Below are positions 1 through 5,391 of a stretch of 5,391 bases of DNA, piece after piece. The position numbers and the translations under genes were made by a program. Source of the DNA: Candidatus Zhuqueibacterota bacterium (lineage in GTDB: Bacteria; KSB1; UBA2214); NCBI GenBank assembly GCA_022706175.1, contig JAKJDB010000220.1:1-5391 (forward strand), written 5' to 3'. Under the pieces are notes generated by a model. That model ran no database searches. It worked only from the letters and a program-made list of their open reading frames with translations, and had not been told where the DNA came from. Within the stretch, counting starts at the first letter, position 1, and the number at the start of each line of letters is the position of its first letter.

Positions 1-467
1 ACGCTGATCTGAGTGAACAGGTCGGCCATTTCAATGGCGGAAAGCGCGGCATCCCACCCTTTGTTGCCCGCCTTGGAGCCGGCCCGTTCCAGCGCCTGCT
101 CCAGAGTATCGGGTGTGATCACGCCATAGGCGACGGGCAGACCGCTTTCCATGCTCACCTGAGCGATGCCTTTGGTTACCTCAGCCGAGATGTACTCGAA
201 ATGCGGTGTAGCGCCGCGGATCACCGCGCCCAGGCAGATGATCGCATCGTATTTCCCGCTCTGCGCCATCTTTTTCGCTGCCGCCGGAATTTCAAAAGAA
301 CCGGGCACCCAGGCGATTTCGATCTGGTTCGCATCAGCGCCGTGGCGCGTCAGGCAATCCAGACTTCCTTCCAACAGCTTGCGGCAGATGAGTTCGTTGA
401 ACCGGCTGACCACAATGCCGAACCGTTTGCCGGCCGCGGTCAGTTGACCTTCCATGATTTTGGGCAT
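1..467 (-). CDS. ribH: 6,7-dimethyl-8-ribityllumazine synthase (lumazine synthase), 3' end cut by window
   Basis: This enzyme condenses 5-amino-6-ribitylaminouracil with 3,4-dihydroxy-2-butanone 4-phosphate to form the lumazine precursor of riboflavin. It is cytosolic and in most bacteria forms pentamers or 60-mer capsids. The reading frame from the ATG at 467 runs open to base 1 (155 codons plus two bases). Family members are about 155-160 residues, so only the last few residues are missing. Visible motifs are SRFNE at residues 21-25, VPGSFEIP at 54-61, [13 protein letters not shown] at 80-92 with the catalytic-type histidine at about 89, GVITPDT at 115-121, and [13 protein letters not shown] at 135-147. 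The start is supported by an AAGGG ribosome site five bases upstream (473-477 on this strand); a second in-frame ATG at 455 lacks one. It follows ribBA by 55 bp and is the last rib gene visible in the operon. Confidence 0.97.
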   Translation of the reverse strand, partial: MPKIMEGQLTAAGKRFGIVVSRFNELICRKLLEGSLDCLTRHGADANQIEIAWVPGSFEIPAAAKKMAQSGKYDAIICLGAVIRGATPHFEYISAEVTKGIAQVSMESGLPVAYGVITPDTLEQALERAGSKAGNKGWDAALSAIEMADLFTQIS

Positions 468-522
468 AGGATCCCTTTATGATTGAATAAGACCTGAAGC
501 TCACTGCAACCGGGGAACGATT

Positions 523-1764
523 TCACTCGGATTCGTCCTGTAAAATCAAGTGCCCCATCTTGTCCCGTTTTGTTTTCAGATAACAGGCGTTGACGGTGTT
601 GGGCGTCACTTCGATCGCCACCCGTTCCACCACCTCCAGACCATACCCTTCCAGTCCAACGATCTTTTTGGGATTGTTGGTCAGCAGGCGCAGACGGCGG
701 ATGCCCAGTTCAGCCAGAATCTGGGCGCCGATGCCATAGTCGCGCAAATCCGCTTTGTATCCCAGCGCTTCGTTGGCCTCCACCGTATCCTTACCGCCGT
801 CCTGTAAAGCGTACGCGCGAATCTTGTTGGCCAGACCGATGCCCCGTCCCTCTTGACGCATGTAGAGAAACACACCGCGCCCTTCCCGGTCGATCTGCTG
901 CAATGCCAGGGCCATCTGTTCGCCGCAATCGCAGCGCAGCGAACCAAACACATCGCCGGTCAGGCACTGCGAATGGACCCGCACCAGAACCGGCTCAGCG
1001 GTATGCACATCGCCTCTGACCAGCGCGACATGATGATGGTCATCCACTTCGCTCTGAAAAATATAAATGGTAAAATGGCCGAACTTGGTCGGAAGATCCG
1101 CCTGGGAGATGAGCTTGATGAGGTTCTCGTTCTGGCGGCGGTATTCGATCAAGGAACGGACGCTGATCAGACGCAGGCCGAACTGCTTCGCCAATTGAAT
1201 CAACGACGGCAGCCGGGCCATGGTTCCATCCTCAGCCATGATCTCGCAGAGCACTCCGCCTAAAGAACCGCCGGCGAGACGGGCGAGGTCCACCACCGCC
1301 TCGGTATGGCCGGCGCGACGCAATACACCGCCGTTGGCAGCGGCGATGGGAAACACGTGTCCGGGTTTGGCAAAGTCAGAGGGCGCGGCCTTTGGATCGA
1401 CCAGCGCGCGGATGGTGCAGGCGCGGTCCGCAGCCGAGATGCCGGTGGTCACCGGCTCATGCCGGTAATCCACGGACACGGTGAACGCAGTGCCCAGCAA
1501 AGCGGTGTTGCGCGGCACCATGGGATAGATATCAAGTTCTTCCAGCCGTCGCGCCGGCAGCGGCGTACAGATCAGACCGCGCCCGTGCGTGGCCATGAAA
1601 TTGATGCTCTCAGGCGTCACATGATCCGCCAGCTGAATGAAATCGCCTTCGTTCTCCCGGTTCTCATCATCCACAACAATGATGATTTTGCCGGCGCGCA
1701 GATCCTGCACCGCATCGGGGATGGAATCAAAGGCAAAGGTTTCTGTCTTGGGTTCGTTCTTCAT
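523..1764 (-). CDS. ribBA: Bifunctional 3,4-dihydroxy-2-butanone-4-phosphate synthase / GTP cyclohydrolase II
   Basis: The fused enzyme supplies both precursors of riboflavin: DHBP from ribulose 5-phosphate (N-terminal half) and 2,5-diamino-6-ribosylamino-pyrimidinone phosphate from GTP (C-terminal half). Counting from the ATG at 1764 (413 aa, normal for the fusion), the RibB domain spans roughly residues 8-205. It carries the acidic metal/substrate loop DDENRENEGD at 32-41, HGRGLIC near 60, and GHTEAVVDLARLAG with the key histidine at 153. The RibA domain, about 220-405, has zinc ligands C267, C278 and C280 in SQCLTGDVFGSLRCDC, the nucleotide loop RQEGRGIGL at 303-311, LRDYGIGAQIL near 340 and LTNNPKK near 361-367. 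No active-site loss is seen in either half. An in-frame GTG at 1779 would add five residues; neither start has a clear Shine-Dalgarno. The ATG is preferred because it sits the usual distance before FDSIPDAVQDLRAGK. It lies about 50 bp after ribE. Confidence 0.96.
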   Translation of the reverse strand: MKNEPKTETFAFDSIPDAVQDLRAGKIIIVVDDENRENEGDFIQLADHVTPESINFMATHGRGLICTPLPARRLEELDIYPMVPRNTALLGTAFTVSVDYRHEPVTTGISAADRACTIRALVDPKAAPSDFAKPGHVFPIAAANGGVLRRAGHTEAVVDLARLAGGSLGGVLCEIMAEDGTMARLPSLIQLAKQFGLRLISVRSLIEYRRQNENLIKLISQADLPTKFGHFTIYIFQSEVDDHHHVALVRGDVHTAEPVLVRVHSQCLTGDVFGSLRCDCGEQMALALQQIDREGRGVFLYMRQEGRGIGLANKIRAYALQDGGKDTVEANEALGYKADLRDYGIGAQILAELGIRRLRLLTNNPKKIVGLEGYGLEVVERVAIEVTPNTVNACYLKTKRDKMGHLILQDESE

Positions 1765-1817
1765 CAGAGAGTGTAACACCGGTTATTGGTTATGCATCAT
1801 CCCAGGGGAGATGCCAT

Positions 1818-2456
1818 TCAAAAGCCCCACTCGGATAATTTTTCCATGGTTAATCCCGATGCCGGCTTGCCTCCGTTCAGCAGGCGCTGCACGTATTTGC
1901 CGAGAAGATCGGTCTCTACATTCACTTCATCACCGATCCGTCTGCGGCGCAAGGTGGTATGCTCAGCCGTGTGCGGAATCACCGCCACAGAGATCACTTC
2001 CTCGTTCACGTTGGCGATGGTGAGGCTGACGCCATCGACGGCGATGGAGCCTTTGTCCACACACAGGGCGGCGCACGCACCGGACAGCTGCAGAGTCAGC
2101 CAGTAGCCCGGCGGCCGCATCTGCAGATCCTGCACCCGGCCGATGCCGTCCACATGCCCCTGCACGAAATGGCCTCCCACTCTTCCGCCCACCGCCAGAG
2201 CGCGCTCCAAGTTGACCGCAGTCCCTTCTGTCCAGCGCGCCAGGGTGCTGCGCTGCAGCGTCTCCTGGACGGCATCCACCTCAAACCGGTCCGCCGCTTT
2301 TTCAACCACCGTCAGACAAACGCCGCTTACCGCCACGCTGTCGCCGATCTCCAGGCCCGCCAGCACCCGCTCCGCAGATATGACGAATCGGACTCCCCCC
2401 TGCTGCCGGGTCGCGGCCCGAATAATGCCGATCTCTTCCACCAGACCTGTGAACAT
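1818..2456 (-). CDS. ribE: Riboflavin synthase, alpha chain type
   Basis: This enzyme performs the last step of riboflavin formation, the dismutation of two 6,7-dimethyl-8-ribityllumazine molecules into riboflavin and the pyrimidine substrate that RibH re-uses. The 212-residue product has the classical two lumazine-binding barrel repeats. The first, about 1-97, starts MFTGLVEEIG and carries VSGVCLTVV (Cys 47), ET..ST near 65-71 and VNLERAL at 81-87. The second, about 98-195, carries GGHFVQGHVDG (94-104), DKGSIAVDGVSLTI (134-147), IPHT..HTTL (160-169) and GDEVNVETDLLGKYVQRL (175-192). The length is typical. The frame is open far upstream (to 2720), but that part lies inside ribD in another frame. 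The real start is the ATG at 2456, which gives the invariant MFTGLVEE beginning. It starts five bases after the ribD stop with only a weak ribosome site, so translational coupling to ribD is likely. Confidence 0.97.
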   Translation of the reverse strand: MFTGLVEEIGIIRAATRQQGGVRFVISAERVLAGLEIGDSVAVSGVCLTVVEKAADRFEVDAVQETLQRSTLARWTEGTAVNLERALAVGGRVGGHFVQGHVDGIGRVQDLQMRPPGYWLTLQLSGACAALCVDKGSIAVDGVSLTIANVNEEVISVAVIPHTAEHTTLRRRRIGDEVNVETDLLGKYVQRLLNGGKPASGLTMEKLSEWGF

Positions 2457-2461
2457 GGGCT

Positions 2462-3649
2462 TTACCAGCTGTAGTTGATCTTGCCGGCGATCATGACATC
2501 TTGGCCGAAATTGCGCATGCGCACCTCGGACAACGTCAGTGCGGAATTGATGTTGCGGATGCCCAGATCGCCGATGGCGTCGATGCCGCTGCCGAGGATT
2601 TTCGGAGCGATGAACAGGACCATACGGTTCGCGTTTTTCCGCTTCAGACATTCGGTATGCACGGTGCTGCCGCCCTCCACCAGCACAGAGGTGATGCCCA
2701 TCTCGGCCATTTTCTTCCACAGTGCATCCGGATTCACCCAGCCCAGTTCATTCTCCGGCAGCACGAGGACCAGAGCCCCGCGCTCGGTGATGCGATTGAT
2801 CTTTTCCTTGGACGCCGCCGAGGTGGTCACCAGAATGGTCAGATGCGGATTTTTATCCGACAGCATCATGGCGTCCAGAGGCACGCGCAACCGACTGTCC
2901 AGAATGATGCGGCGCGGCGACGGCCCGCGCACATGGCGCACACTCAACTGGGGGTCGTCCGCCAGCACCGTGCCGATTCCGACGAGCACAGCATCATGGC
3001 GGCTGCGCAGCCGATGCGCCATCACTCGGGCATCCTCCGAGGTGATCCATTTGGAATGACCGGTGCTGGTGGCAATGCGGCCGTCAAGTGTTTGCGCCAT
3101 TTTAAGGGTGATGAGCGGCTTGCCGGTGGTGATATAGTGAAAGTAGGCTTCGTTCAATTGACGGCAATACGATTCCAAAACACCGACCTTCACCTGAAGG
3201 CCTTTGGCCTGCAAAATATGAATGCCCTTGCCGTTTACCAGAGGATTGGGATCTTTGCTGCCGATGACCACACGGGCCACTCCGGAATCCAACAGGGCTT
3301 GGACACAGGGAGGTGTTTTACCCTGATGGCAGCAGGGCTCCAGCGTCACATAGATCGTCGCGCCGTGACTGGCGTCTCCGGCTGCTTGCAGAGCGTTGAC
3401 CTCCGCATGCGCCTGTCCATATCTCTCATGATAGCCTTCGCCGACGATGCGGCCGTCGCGGACGATTACGGCGCCGACCATGGGGTTCGGACTGACGAAG
3501 CGGCGCCCTTTACTGGCCAGCTGCAGCGCCCGCTTCATGAATTGTTCGTCACCGTCAGAGATACGAACTCCTCGATCAAACAATCGCGTTTGCCGAAGAA
3601 GAACGCCGACCCCTTTTTCTTCCGCAAGCAAACTAAAATGAAGCCCCAA
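2462..3649 (-). CDS. ribD: Bifunctional diaminohydroxyphosphoribosylaminopyrimidine deaminase / 5-amino-6-(5-phosphoribosylamino)uracil reductase
   Basis: RibD converts the GTP-ring-opened pyrimidine to 5-amino-6-ribitylaminouracil phosphate by zinc-dependent deamination, then NADPH-dependent side-chain reduction. Counting from the TTG at 3649 (395 codons), the deaminase domain spans about 35-175: SPNPMVGAVIV at 53-63, HAEVNAL with zinc ligand H81 and catalytic E83, and LEPCCHQGKTPPC with ligands C106 and C115. The reductase domain spans about 176-390, with KPLITLKMAQTLDGRIAT (177-193), SKWITSEDAR (199-208), DAVLVGIGTVLADDPQLSVR (219-238) and LVEGGSTVH (323-331). Both domains look intact. The family usually begins about six residues before the FMKRAL helix (residue 37), so the first ~30 residues here are extra or untranslated. 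The only ATG/GTG/TTG starts ahead of that helix are TTG codons, at 3649 and 3583 among others. It is the first gene of the rib operon. Confidence 0.95.
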   Translation of the reverse strand: MGLHFSLLAEEKGVGVLLRQTRLFDRGVRISDGDEQFMKRALQLASKGRRFVSPNPMVGAVIVRDGRIVGEGYHERYGQAHAEVNALQAAGDASHGATIYVTLEPCCHQGKTPPCVQALLDSGVARVVIGSKDPNPLVNGKGIHILQAKGLQVKVGVLESYCRQLNEAYFHYITTGKPLITLKMAQTLDGRIATSTGHSKWITSEDARVMAHRLRSRHDAVLVGIGTVLADDPQLSVRHVRGPSPRRIILDSRLRVPLDAMMLSDKNPHLTILVTTSAASKEKINRITERGALVLVLPENELGWVNPDALWKKMAEMGITSVLVEGGSTVHTECLKRKNANRMVLFIAPKILGSGIDAIGDLGIRNINSALTLSEVRMRNFGQDVMIAGKINYSW

Positions 3650-3678
3650 AAGGACTCTTTCAGGGCTGACAGGTAAGA

Positions 3679-3693
3679 CCCGGCGTCGCCAGG
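3679..3693 (-). promoter_or_regulatory. Short hairpin in the ribD mRNA leader
   Basis: On the minus strand CCTGGC, the triloop GAC and GCCGGG form a six-pair stem including one G-U pair, and flanking AGA/TCT could extend it across a bulge. No run of T follows, so it is not an intrinsic terminator. It lies between the predicted rib transcription start (about 3711) and the TTG at 3649. On the plus strand the same pairing has a C-A mismatch, so the hairpin fits the rib transcript better. Its function is unknown. Confidence 0.3.
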
Positions 3694-3700
3694 AGATCTG
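3688..3700 (+). promoter_or_regulatory. B12-box-like motif (orphan)
   Basis: The plus strand reads GCCAGGAGATCTG, differing at one place from the GCCAGGAGACCTG core of the B12 box found at the 3' end of cobalamin riboswitches. The other conserved riboswitch parts, such as GGTG..AA.TCC and the CCGC.ACTGT segment, were not found upstream, where the DNA is ribD coding sequence in antisense. It also lies upstream of the predicted nrdJ promoters, so it would not be in their transcripts. It may be chance, a remnant, or part of a longer transcript. Confidence 0.2.
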
Positions 3701-3717
3701 TTGATAATAGGCCTATC

Positions 3718-3746
3718 AATTTAAACATTAAATAAAAGCAAATCAA
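3718..3746 (-). promoter_or_regulatory. Predicted sigma70-type promoter of the rib operon
   Basis: On the minus strand the sequence reads TTGATT (3741-3746), a 17-bp AT-rich spacer, then TAAATT (3718-3723). Each hexamer matches four of six consensus positions and the spacing is ideal. Transcription would start near 3711, leaving about 60 nt of leader before the TTG at 3649. The surrounding T/A-rich tract suits a promoter. It is a prediction from sequence only; no FMN riboswitch follows it. Confidence 0.5.
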
Positions 3747-3809
3747 CTCTTTTTTACCCTGATACGCACGCTGCACGGTGACCGGCTGAGCGCAAAACTG
3801 CGCCTTTCT

Positions 3810-3825
3810 CCACTACCCATTGACG
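3810..3825 (+). promoter_or_regulatory. Putative NrdR box 1 (degenerate)
   Basis: The sequence CCACTACCCATTGACG keeps both outer half-site cores of the NrdR palindrome aCaCwAtATaTwGtgt, namely CTA at positions 4-6 and TTG at 11-13, but the centre is CCC where the consensus has TAT. On its own it would be ignored. It starts exactly 31 bp before the better box at 3841, and NrdR sites usually come as tandem pairs about three helical turns apart. Its TTGACG could also act as a -35 element for an alternative start with TACAAA at 3842-3847. Confidence 0.4.
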
Positions 3826-3840
3826 TCGATTATAAAAAAA

Positions 3841-3856
3841 ATACAAAATATTGAGT
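3841..3856 (+). promoter_or_regulatory. Putative NrdR box 2 upstream of nrdJ
   Basis: The sequence ATACAAAATATTGAGT matches 13 of 16 positions of the NrdR consensus aCaCwAtATaTwGtgt, and every strongly conserved position agrees (C4, A6, A8, T9, T11, G13, plus both W positions). NrdR is the ATP/dATP-sensing zinc-finger repressor of ribonucleotide reductase genes, and it controls class II nrdJ in several bacteria. The site ends seven bases before the predicted -35 of nrdJ, with a weaker copy 31 bp upstream. The regulator gene is not in the window. Confidence 0.6.
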
Positions 3857-3863
3857 TTTTCCC

Positions 3864-3892
3864 TTGACAAAGTAGGTAATGTTTTCTAAATT
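3864..3892 (+). promoter_or_regulatory. Predicted sigma70-type promoter of nrdJ
   Basis: A perfect -35 hexamer TTGACA (3864-3869) is followed, after 17 bp, by TAAATT (3887-3892), a four-of-six -10 match. Transcription would begin near 3899, giving a leader of about 180 nt. The -10 and its next two bases (TAAATTGA) are identical to those of the divergent rib promoter. A weaker overlapping alternative, TTGACG-16-TACAAA (3820-3847), would lie within the putative NrdR boxes. Confidence 0.6.
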
Positions 3893-3910
3893 GACACGGC
3901 AAAAAATCAA

Positions 3911-3976
3911 GGTGACAGGCAATCGATCTGCAGCCATGTTAGACTTCTACAAACACCCCTGGGCGCTGCTGTTACC
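3911..3976 (+). promoter_or_regulatory. Potential hairpin in the nrdJ mRNA leader
   Basis: GGTGACAG (3911-3918) can pair with CTGTTACC (3969-3976) over eight positions with one G-U pair, and inside it CAGC (3931-3934) can pair with GCTG (3965-3968). Four T residues follow at 3977-3980, which faintly recalls an attenuator. The loop is long and the T run is short, so termination is doubtful. It matches no riboswitch class I recognise. Confidence 0.2.
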
Positions 3977-4060
3977 TTTTCCAACCTGTTGCACAAAAAC
4001 AAACCGTGATAATTTTAAAAAATAGGGCGGATGTTGGGTTCCGGATGGGCGGGTATTTTC

Positions 4061-4071
4061 AGAGGATAGGG
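4061..4071 (+). promoter_or_regulatory. Ribosome binding site of nrdJ
   Basis: The purine-rich stretch AGAGGATAGGG precedes the ATG at 4079. The AGGG portion (4068-4071) is seven bases from the start and AGAGGA (4061-4066) is twelve. With the in-frame TAG at 4067-4069, it fixes 4079 as the first usable start. Confidence 0.6.
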
Positions 4072-4078
4072 ATTACGG

Positions 4079-5391
4079 ATGAGCGACCACAAGAATAAAA
4101 ATCAGATGGAATTCATTACGGTTTCTAATGATCTACTCAATACGGACACCACTCCGGCACCCCCCGCCGGCCGGAGCAAGCCCCGGCTGGAAAAGCTGAG
4201 CATCCCACGATTCTTCACCCACAAAGATGTTCATCCGTATGACGAAATCGAATGGGAGCTGCGCACCGCCTCCATCACCAACGACAAGGGCAAGGTGTTG
4301 TTCGAACGGCATGACCTGGAAGCGCCCAAGACATGGTCGCAAACCGCGCTCAACATCGTCGCCTCCAAATACTTTCATACGCGCACCCTGGAGGCGACGC
4401 CGGAGACCAGCGTTCGACAGTTGGTGGATCGGGTGGTCAATACCCTGGTGCGTTGGGGCATGAAGGACGGTTACTTTGCCTCGGCCGAGGACGGCAAAAC
4501 GTTCGCTGCGGAGTTGACTCACCTGCTCGTCAACCAAAAGGCCTCTTTCAACAGTCCGGTTTGGTTCAATCTGGGCGTGGAGGAGCATCCACAGTGTTCG
4601 GCCTGCTTCATCAACGCGGTCAAAGACGAGATGGGCTCCATTCTAGACCTGGCCAAAACCGAAGGCATGCTTTTTAAATTCGGTTCCGGGACCGGCACCA
4701 ACTTTTCCACGCTGCGTTCCTCCAAAGAGAAACTGGCCAGCGGCGGCTCCGCCTCAGGACCGGTCTCCTTTATGCGCGGTTTTGACGCCTTTGCCGGCGT
4801 GATCAAATCCGGCGGCAAGACCCGCCGCGCCGCCAAGATGGTCATTCTCAATATCGATCATCCGGACATCGTCGAATACATCAACTGCAAAGTGGAAGAA
4901 GAAAAGAAAGCCTGGGCGCTCATCGAGATGGGCTACGACGGTTCGTTCGGGGGCGAGGCCTACGGTTCGGTCTTTTTCCAGAACTCGAACAACAGTGTGC
5001 GCGTCACCGATGAGTTCATGCGCGCAGTGGTGAACGACGCCATGTGGCACACCCGGGCGGTGACCGACGGCCATATCATCGACACTCTGCGCGCCCGCGA
5101 TCTGATGAAGCAGATCTGCAATGCCGCCCATAGCTGCGGGGACCCCGGCATCCAGTACCATACGACCATCAACGACTGGCATACCTGTCCCAACTCGGCG
5201 CCCATCAACGCCTCCAATCCCTGCAGCGAGTACATGTTCGTGGACGATTCCAGCTGCAATCTGGCGTCGCTGAACCTGATGAAATTCGTCAAGGAGAGCG
5301 GAGAATTCGACATCGAGGCGTACCGCCGCGCCATCCACCTGCTCATCATCTCACAGGAGATCATCGTCGACAACGCCAGCTATCCCACAGA
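4079..5391 (+). CDS. nrdJ: Adenosylcobalamin-dependent (class II) ribonucleoside-diphosphate reductase, N-terminal part, cut by window end
   Basis: NrdJ reduces ribonucleotides to deoxyribonucleotides using a radical generated from coenzyme B12, so it needs no oxygen and no small subunit. 437 codons are present. Residues 1-35 are a low-complexity start (TPAPPAGRSKP); conserved sequence begins at LEKLSIPRFFTHKDVHPYDEIEW. Motifs then follow: KASFNSPVWFNLGV (154-167), HPQCSACF with C176 as the likely first redox cysteine, FGSGTGTNFSTLR (201-213) as the phosphate-binding loop, SGGSASGPVSFMRG (221-234), KSGGKTRRAAKM (243-254), and NPCSEYMFVDDSSCNLASLNL (380-400). There N380, C382 and E384 correspond to the catalytic triad with the thiyl-radical cysteine, and C393 to the second redox cysteine. 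The order and wording fit the long B12-dependent family of roughly 750-1,200 residues, so about half or less is seen. No ATP-cone is visible at the N terminus. Putative NrdR boxes lie upstream. Confidence 0.96.
   Translation, partial: MSDHKNKNQMEFITVSNDLLNTDTTPAPPAGRSKPRLEKLSIPRFFTHKDVHPYDEIEWELRTASITNDKGKVLFERHDLEAPKTWSQTALNIVASKYFHTRTLEATPETSVRQLVDRVVNTLVRWGMKDGYFASAEDGKTFAAELTHLLVNQKASFNSPVWFNLGVEEHPQCSACFINAVKDEMGSILDLAKTEGMLFKFGSGTGTNFSTLRSSKEKLASGGSASGPVSFMRGFDAFAGVIKSGGKTRRAAKMVILNIDHPDIVEYINCKVEEEKKAWALIEMGYDGSFGGEAYGSVFFQNSNNSVRVTDEFMRAVVNDAMWHTRAVTDGHIIDTLRARDLMKQICNAAHSCGDPGIQYHTTINDWHTCPNSAPINASNPCSEYMFVDDSSCNLASLNLMKFVKESGEFDIEAYRRAIHLLIISQEIIVDNASYPT

Larger units (their letters stand above)
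3650..4078. other. Divergent intergenic control region between ribD and nrdJ
   Basis: This 429-bp gap contains no supportable gene. Read from left to right it holds the ribD leader with a small hairpin and a B12-box-like motif (3679-3700), an outward minus-strand promoter (3718-3746), a short perfect stem (GCGCA at 3790-3794 against TGCGC at 3799-3803, loop AAAC), two NrdR-box-like palindromes (3810-3825 and 3841-3856), the nrdJ promoter (3864-3892), and an approximately 180-nt nrdJ leader with a longer hairpin (3911-3976) and the ribosome site. It is clearly more AT-rich than the flanking genes in most of its length, as expected of a two-way promoter region. In-frame stop codons close both flanking frames inside it (TAG at 4067 for nrdJ, TAG at 3713-3715 on the minus strand for ribD). 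Confidence 0.85.

Noticed and set aside
2457..2720. Upstream extension of the ribE frame to 2720
   Set aside because: It lies inside ribD in a different frame and gives a His/Arg-rich sequence. The family start MFTGLVEE is at 2456.
2501..3676. A 391-codon open frame on the plus strand, antisense to ribD
   Set aside because: It is fully opposite a gene with intact RibD motifs. Its product is rich in His, Gln, Arg and Asp, as mirror frames of GC-rich genes are, and shows no domain I recognise.
3790..3803. Perfect five-pair hairpin GCGCA/TGCGC taken as a terminator
   Set aside because: Neither strand shows a proper T run after it and no gene ends nearby; it sits between two divergent promoters.
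3650..3850. FMN riboswitch upstream of ribD
   Set aside because: Searched by eye on the minus strand for the conserved segments and found none; the predicted leader is too short for the element.
4031..4069. Twelve-residue leader peptide before nrdJ
   Set aside because: Too short, with a poorly spaced ribosome site and no regulatory codon bias. Kept only as a low-interest observation, not as a gene.
4754..5338. A 194-codon minus-strand frame antisense to nrdJ
   Set aside because: It mirrors highly conserved nrdJ coding sequence. No independent ribosome site or domain was seen.
1..5391. A novel multi-gene system
   Set aside because: All five coding regions belong to well-known families with intact motifs. 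No unexplained gene, repeat array or mobile element remains.

Overview
This window is an ordinary stretch of bacterial chromosome. It holds two divergent transcription units separated by about 430 bp of mostly AT-rich DNA. Protein-coding DNA is moderately GC-rich, genes are tightly packed, and no mobile element, tRNA, rRNA or CRISPR array was seen. The protein motifs do not fix the phylum. The fused RibBA and the long-type adenosylcobalamin-dependent ribonucleotide reductase (RNR) occur in many lineages, including actinobacteria, alphaproteobacteria and Chlorobi-related or candidate-phylum bacteria, so a taxon name would be a guess.

Left part (1-3649, minus strand): a complete-looking riboflavin operon in the order ribD - ribE - ribBA - ribH, with ribH cut by the window edge just before its expected end. 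RibBA makes both branch precursors: it opens GTP (GTP cyclohydrolase II domain) and makes 3,4-dihydroxy-2-butanone 4-phosphate (DHBP synthase domain). RibD deaminates and reduces the pyrimidine. RibH joins the two branches into 6,7-dimethyl-8-ribityllumazine, and RibE dismutates that to riboflavin. The pyrimidine phosphatase and the FMN/FAD-forming kinase are not in the window. A sigma70-like promoter (3718-3746, minus) lies upstream of ribD. I could not find an FMN riboswitch.

Right part (4079-5391, plus strand): the first 437 codons of nrdJ, a class II RNR, cut by the window end. Cysteines matching the thiyl-radical residue and the redox pair, and the phosphate-binding loop, are all visible.

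Middle part (3650-4078): the divergent control region. The best new reading here is a pair of NrdR-box-like palindromes, 31 bp apart, just upstream of the nrdJ promoter (TTGACA-17-TAAATT). This suggests NrdR repression of nrdJ. The region also holds an orphan B12-box-like motif and a leader hairpin. I found no convincing undescribed system; the points worth a second look are regulatory ones and the uncertain start of ribD.
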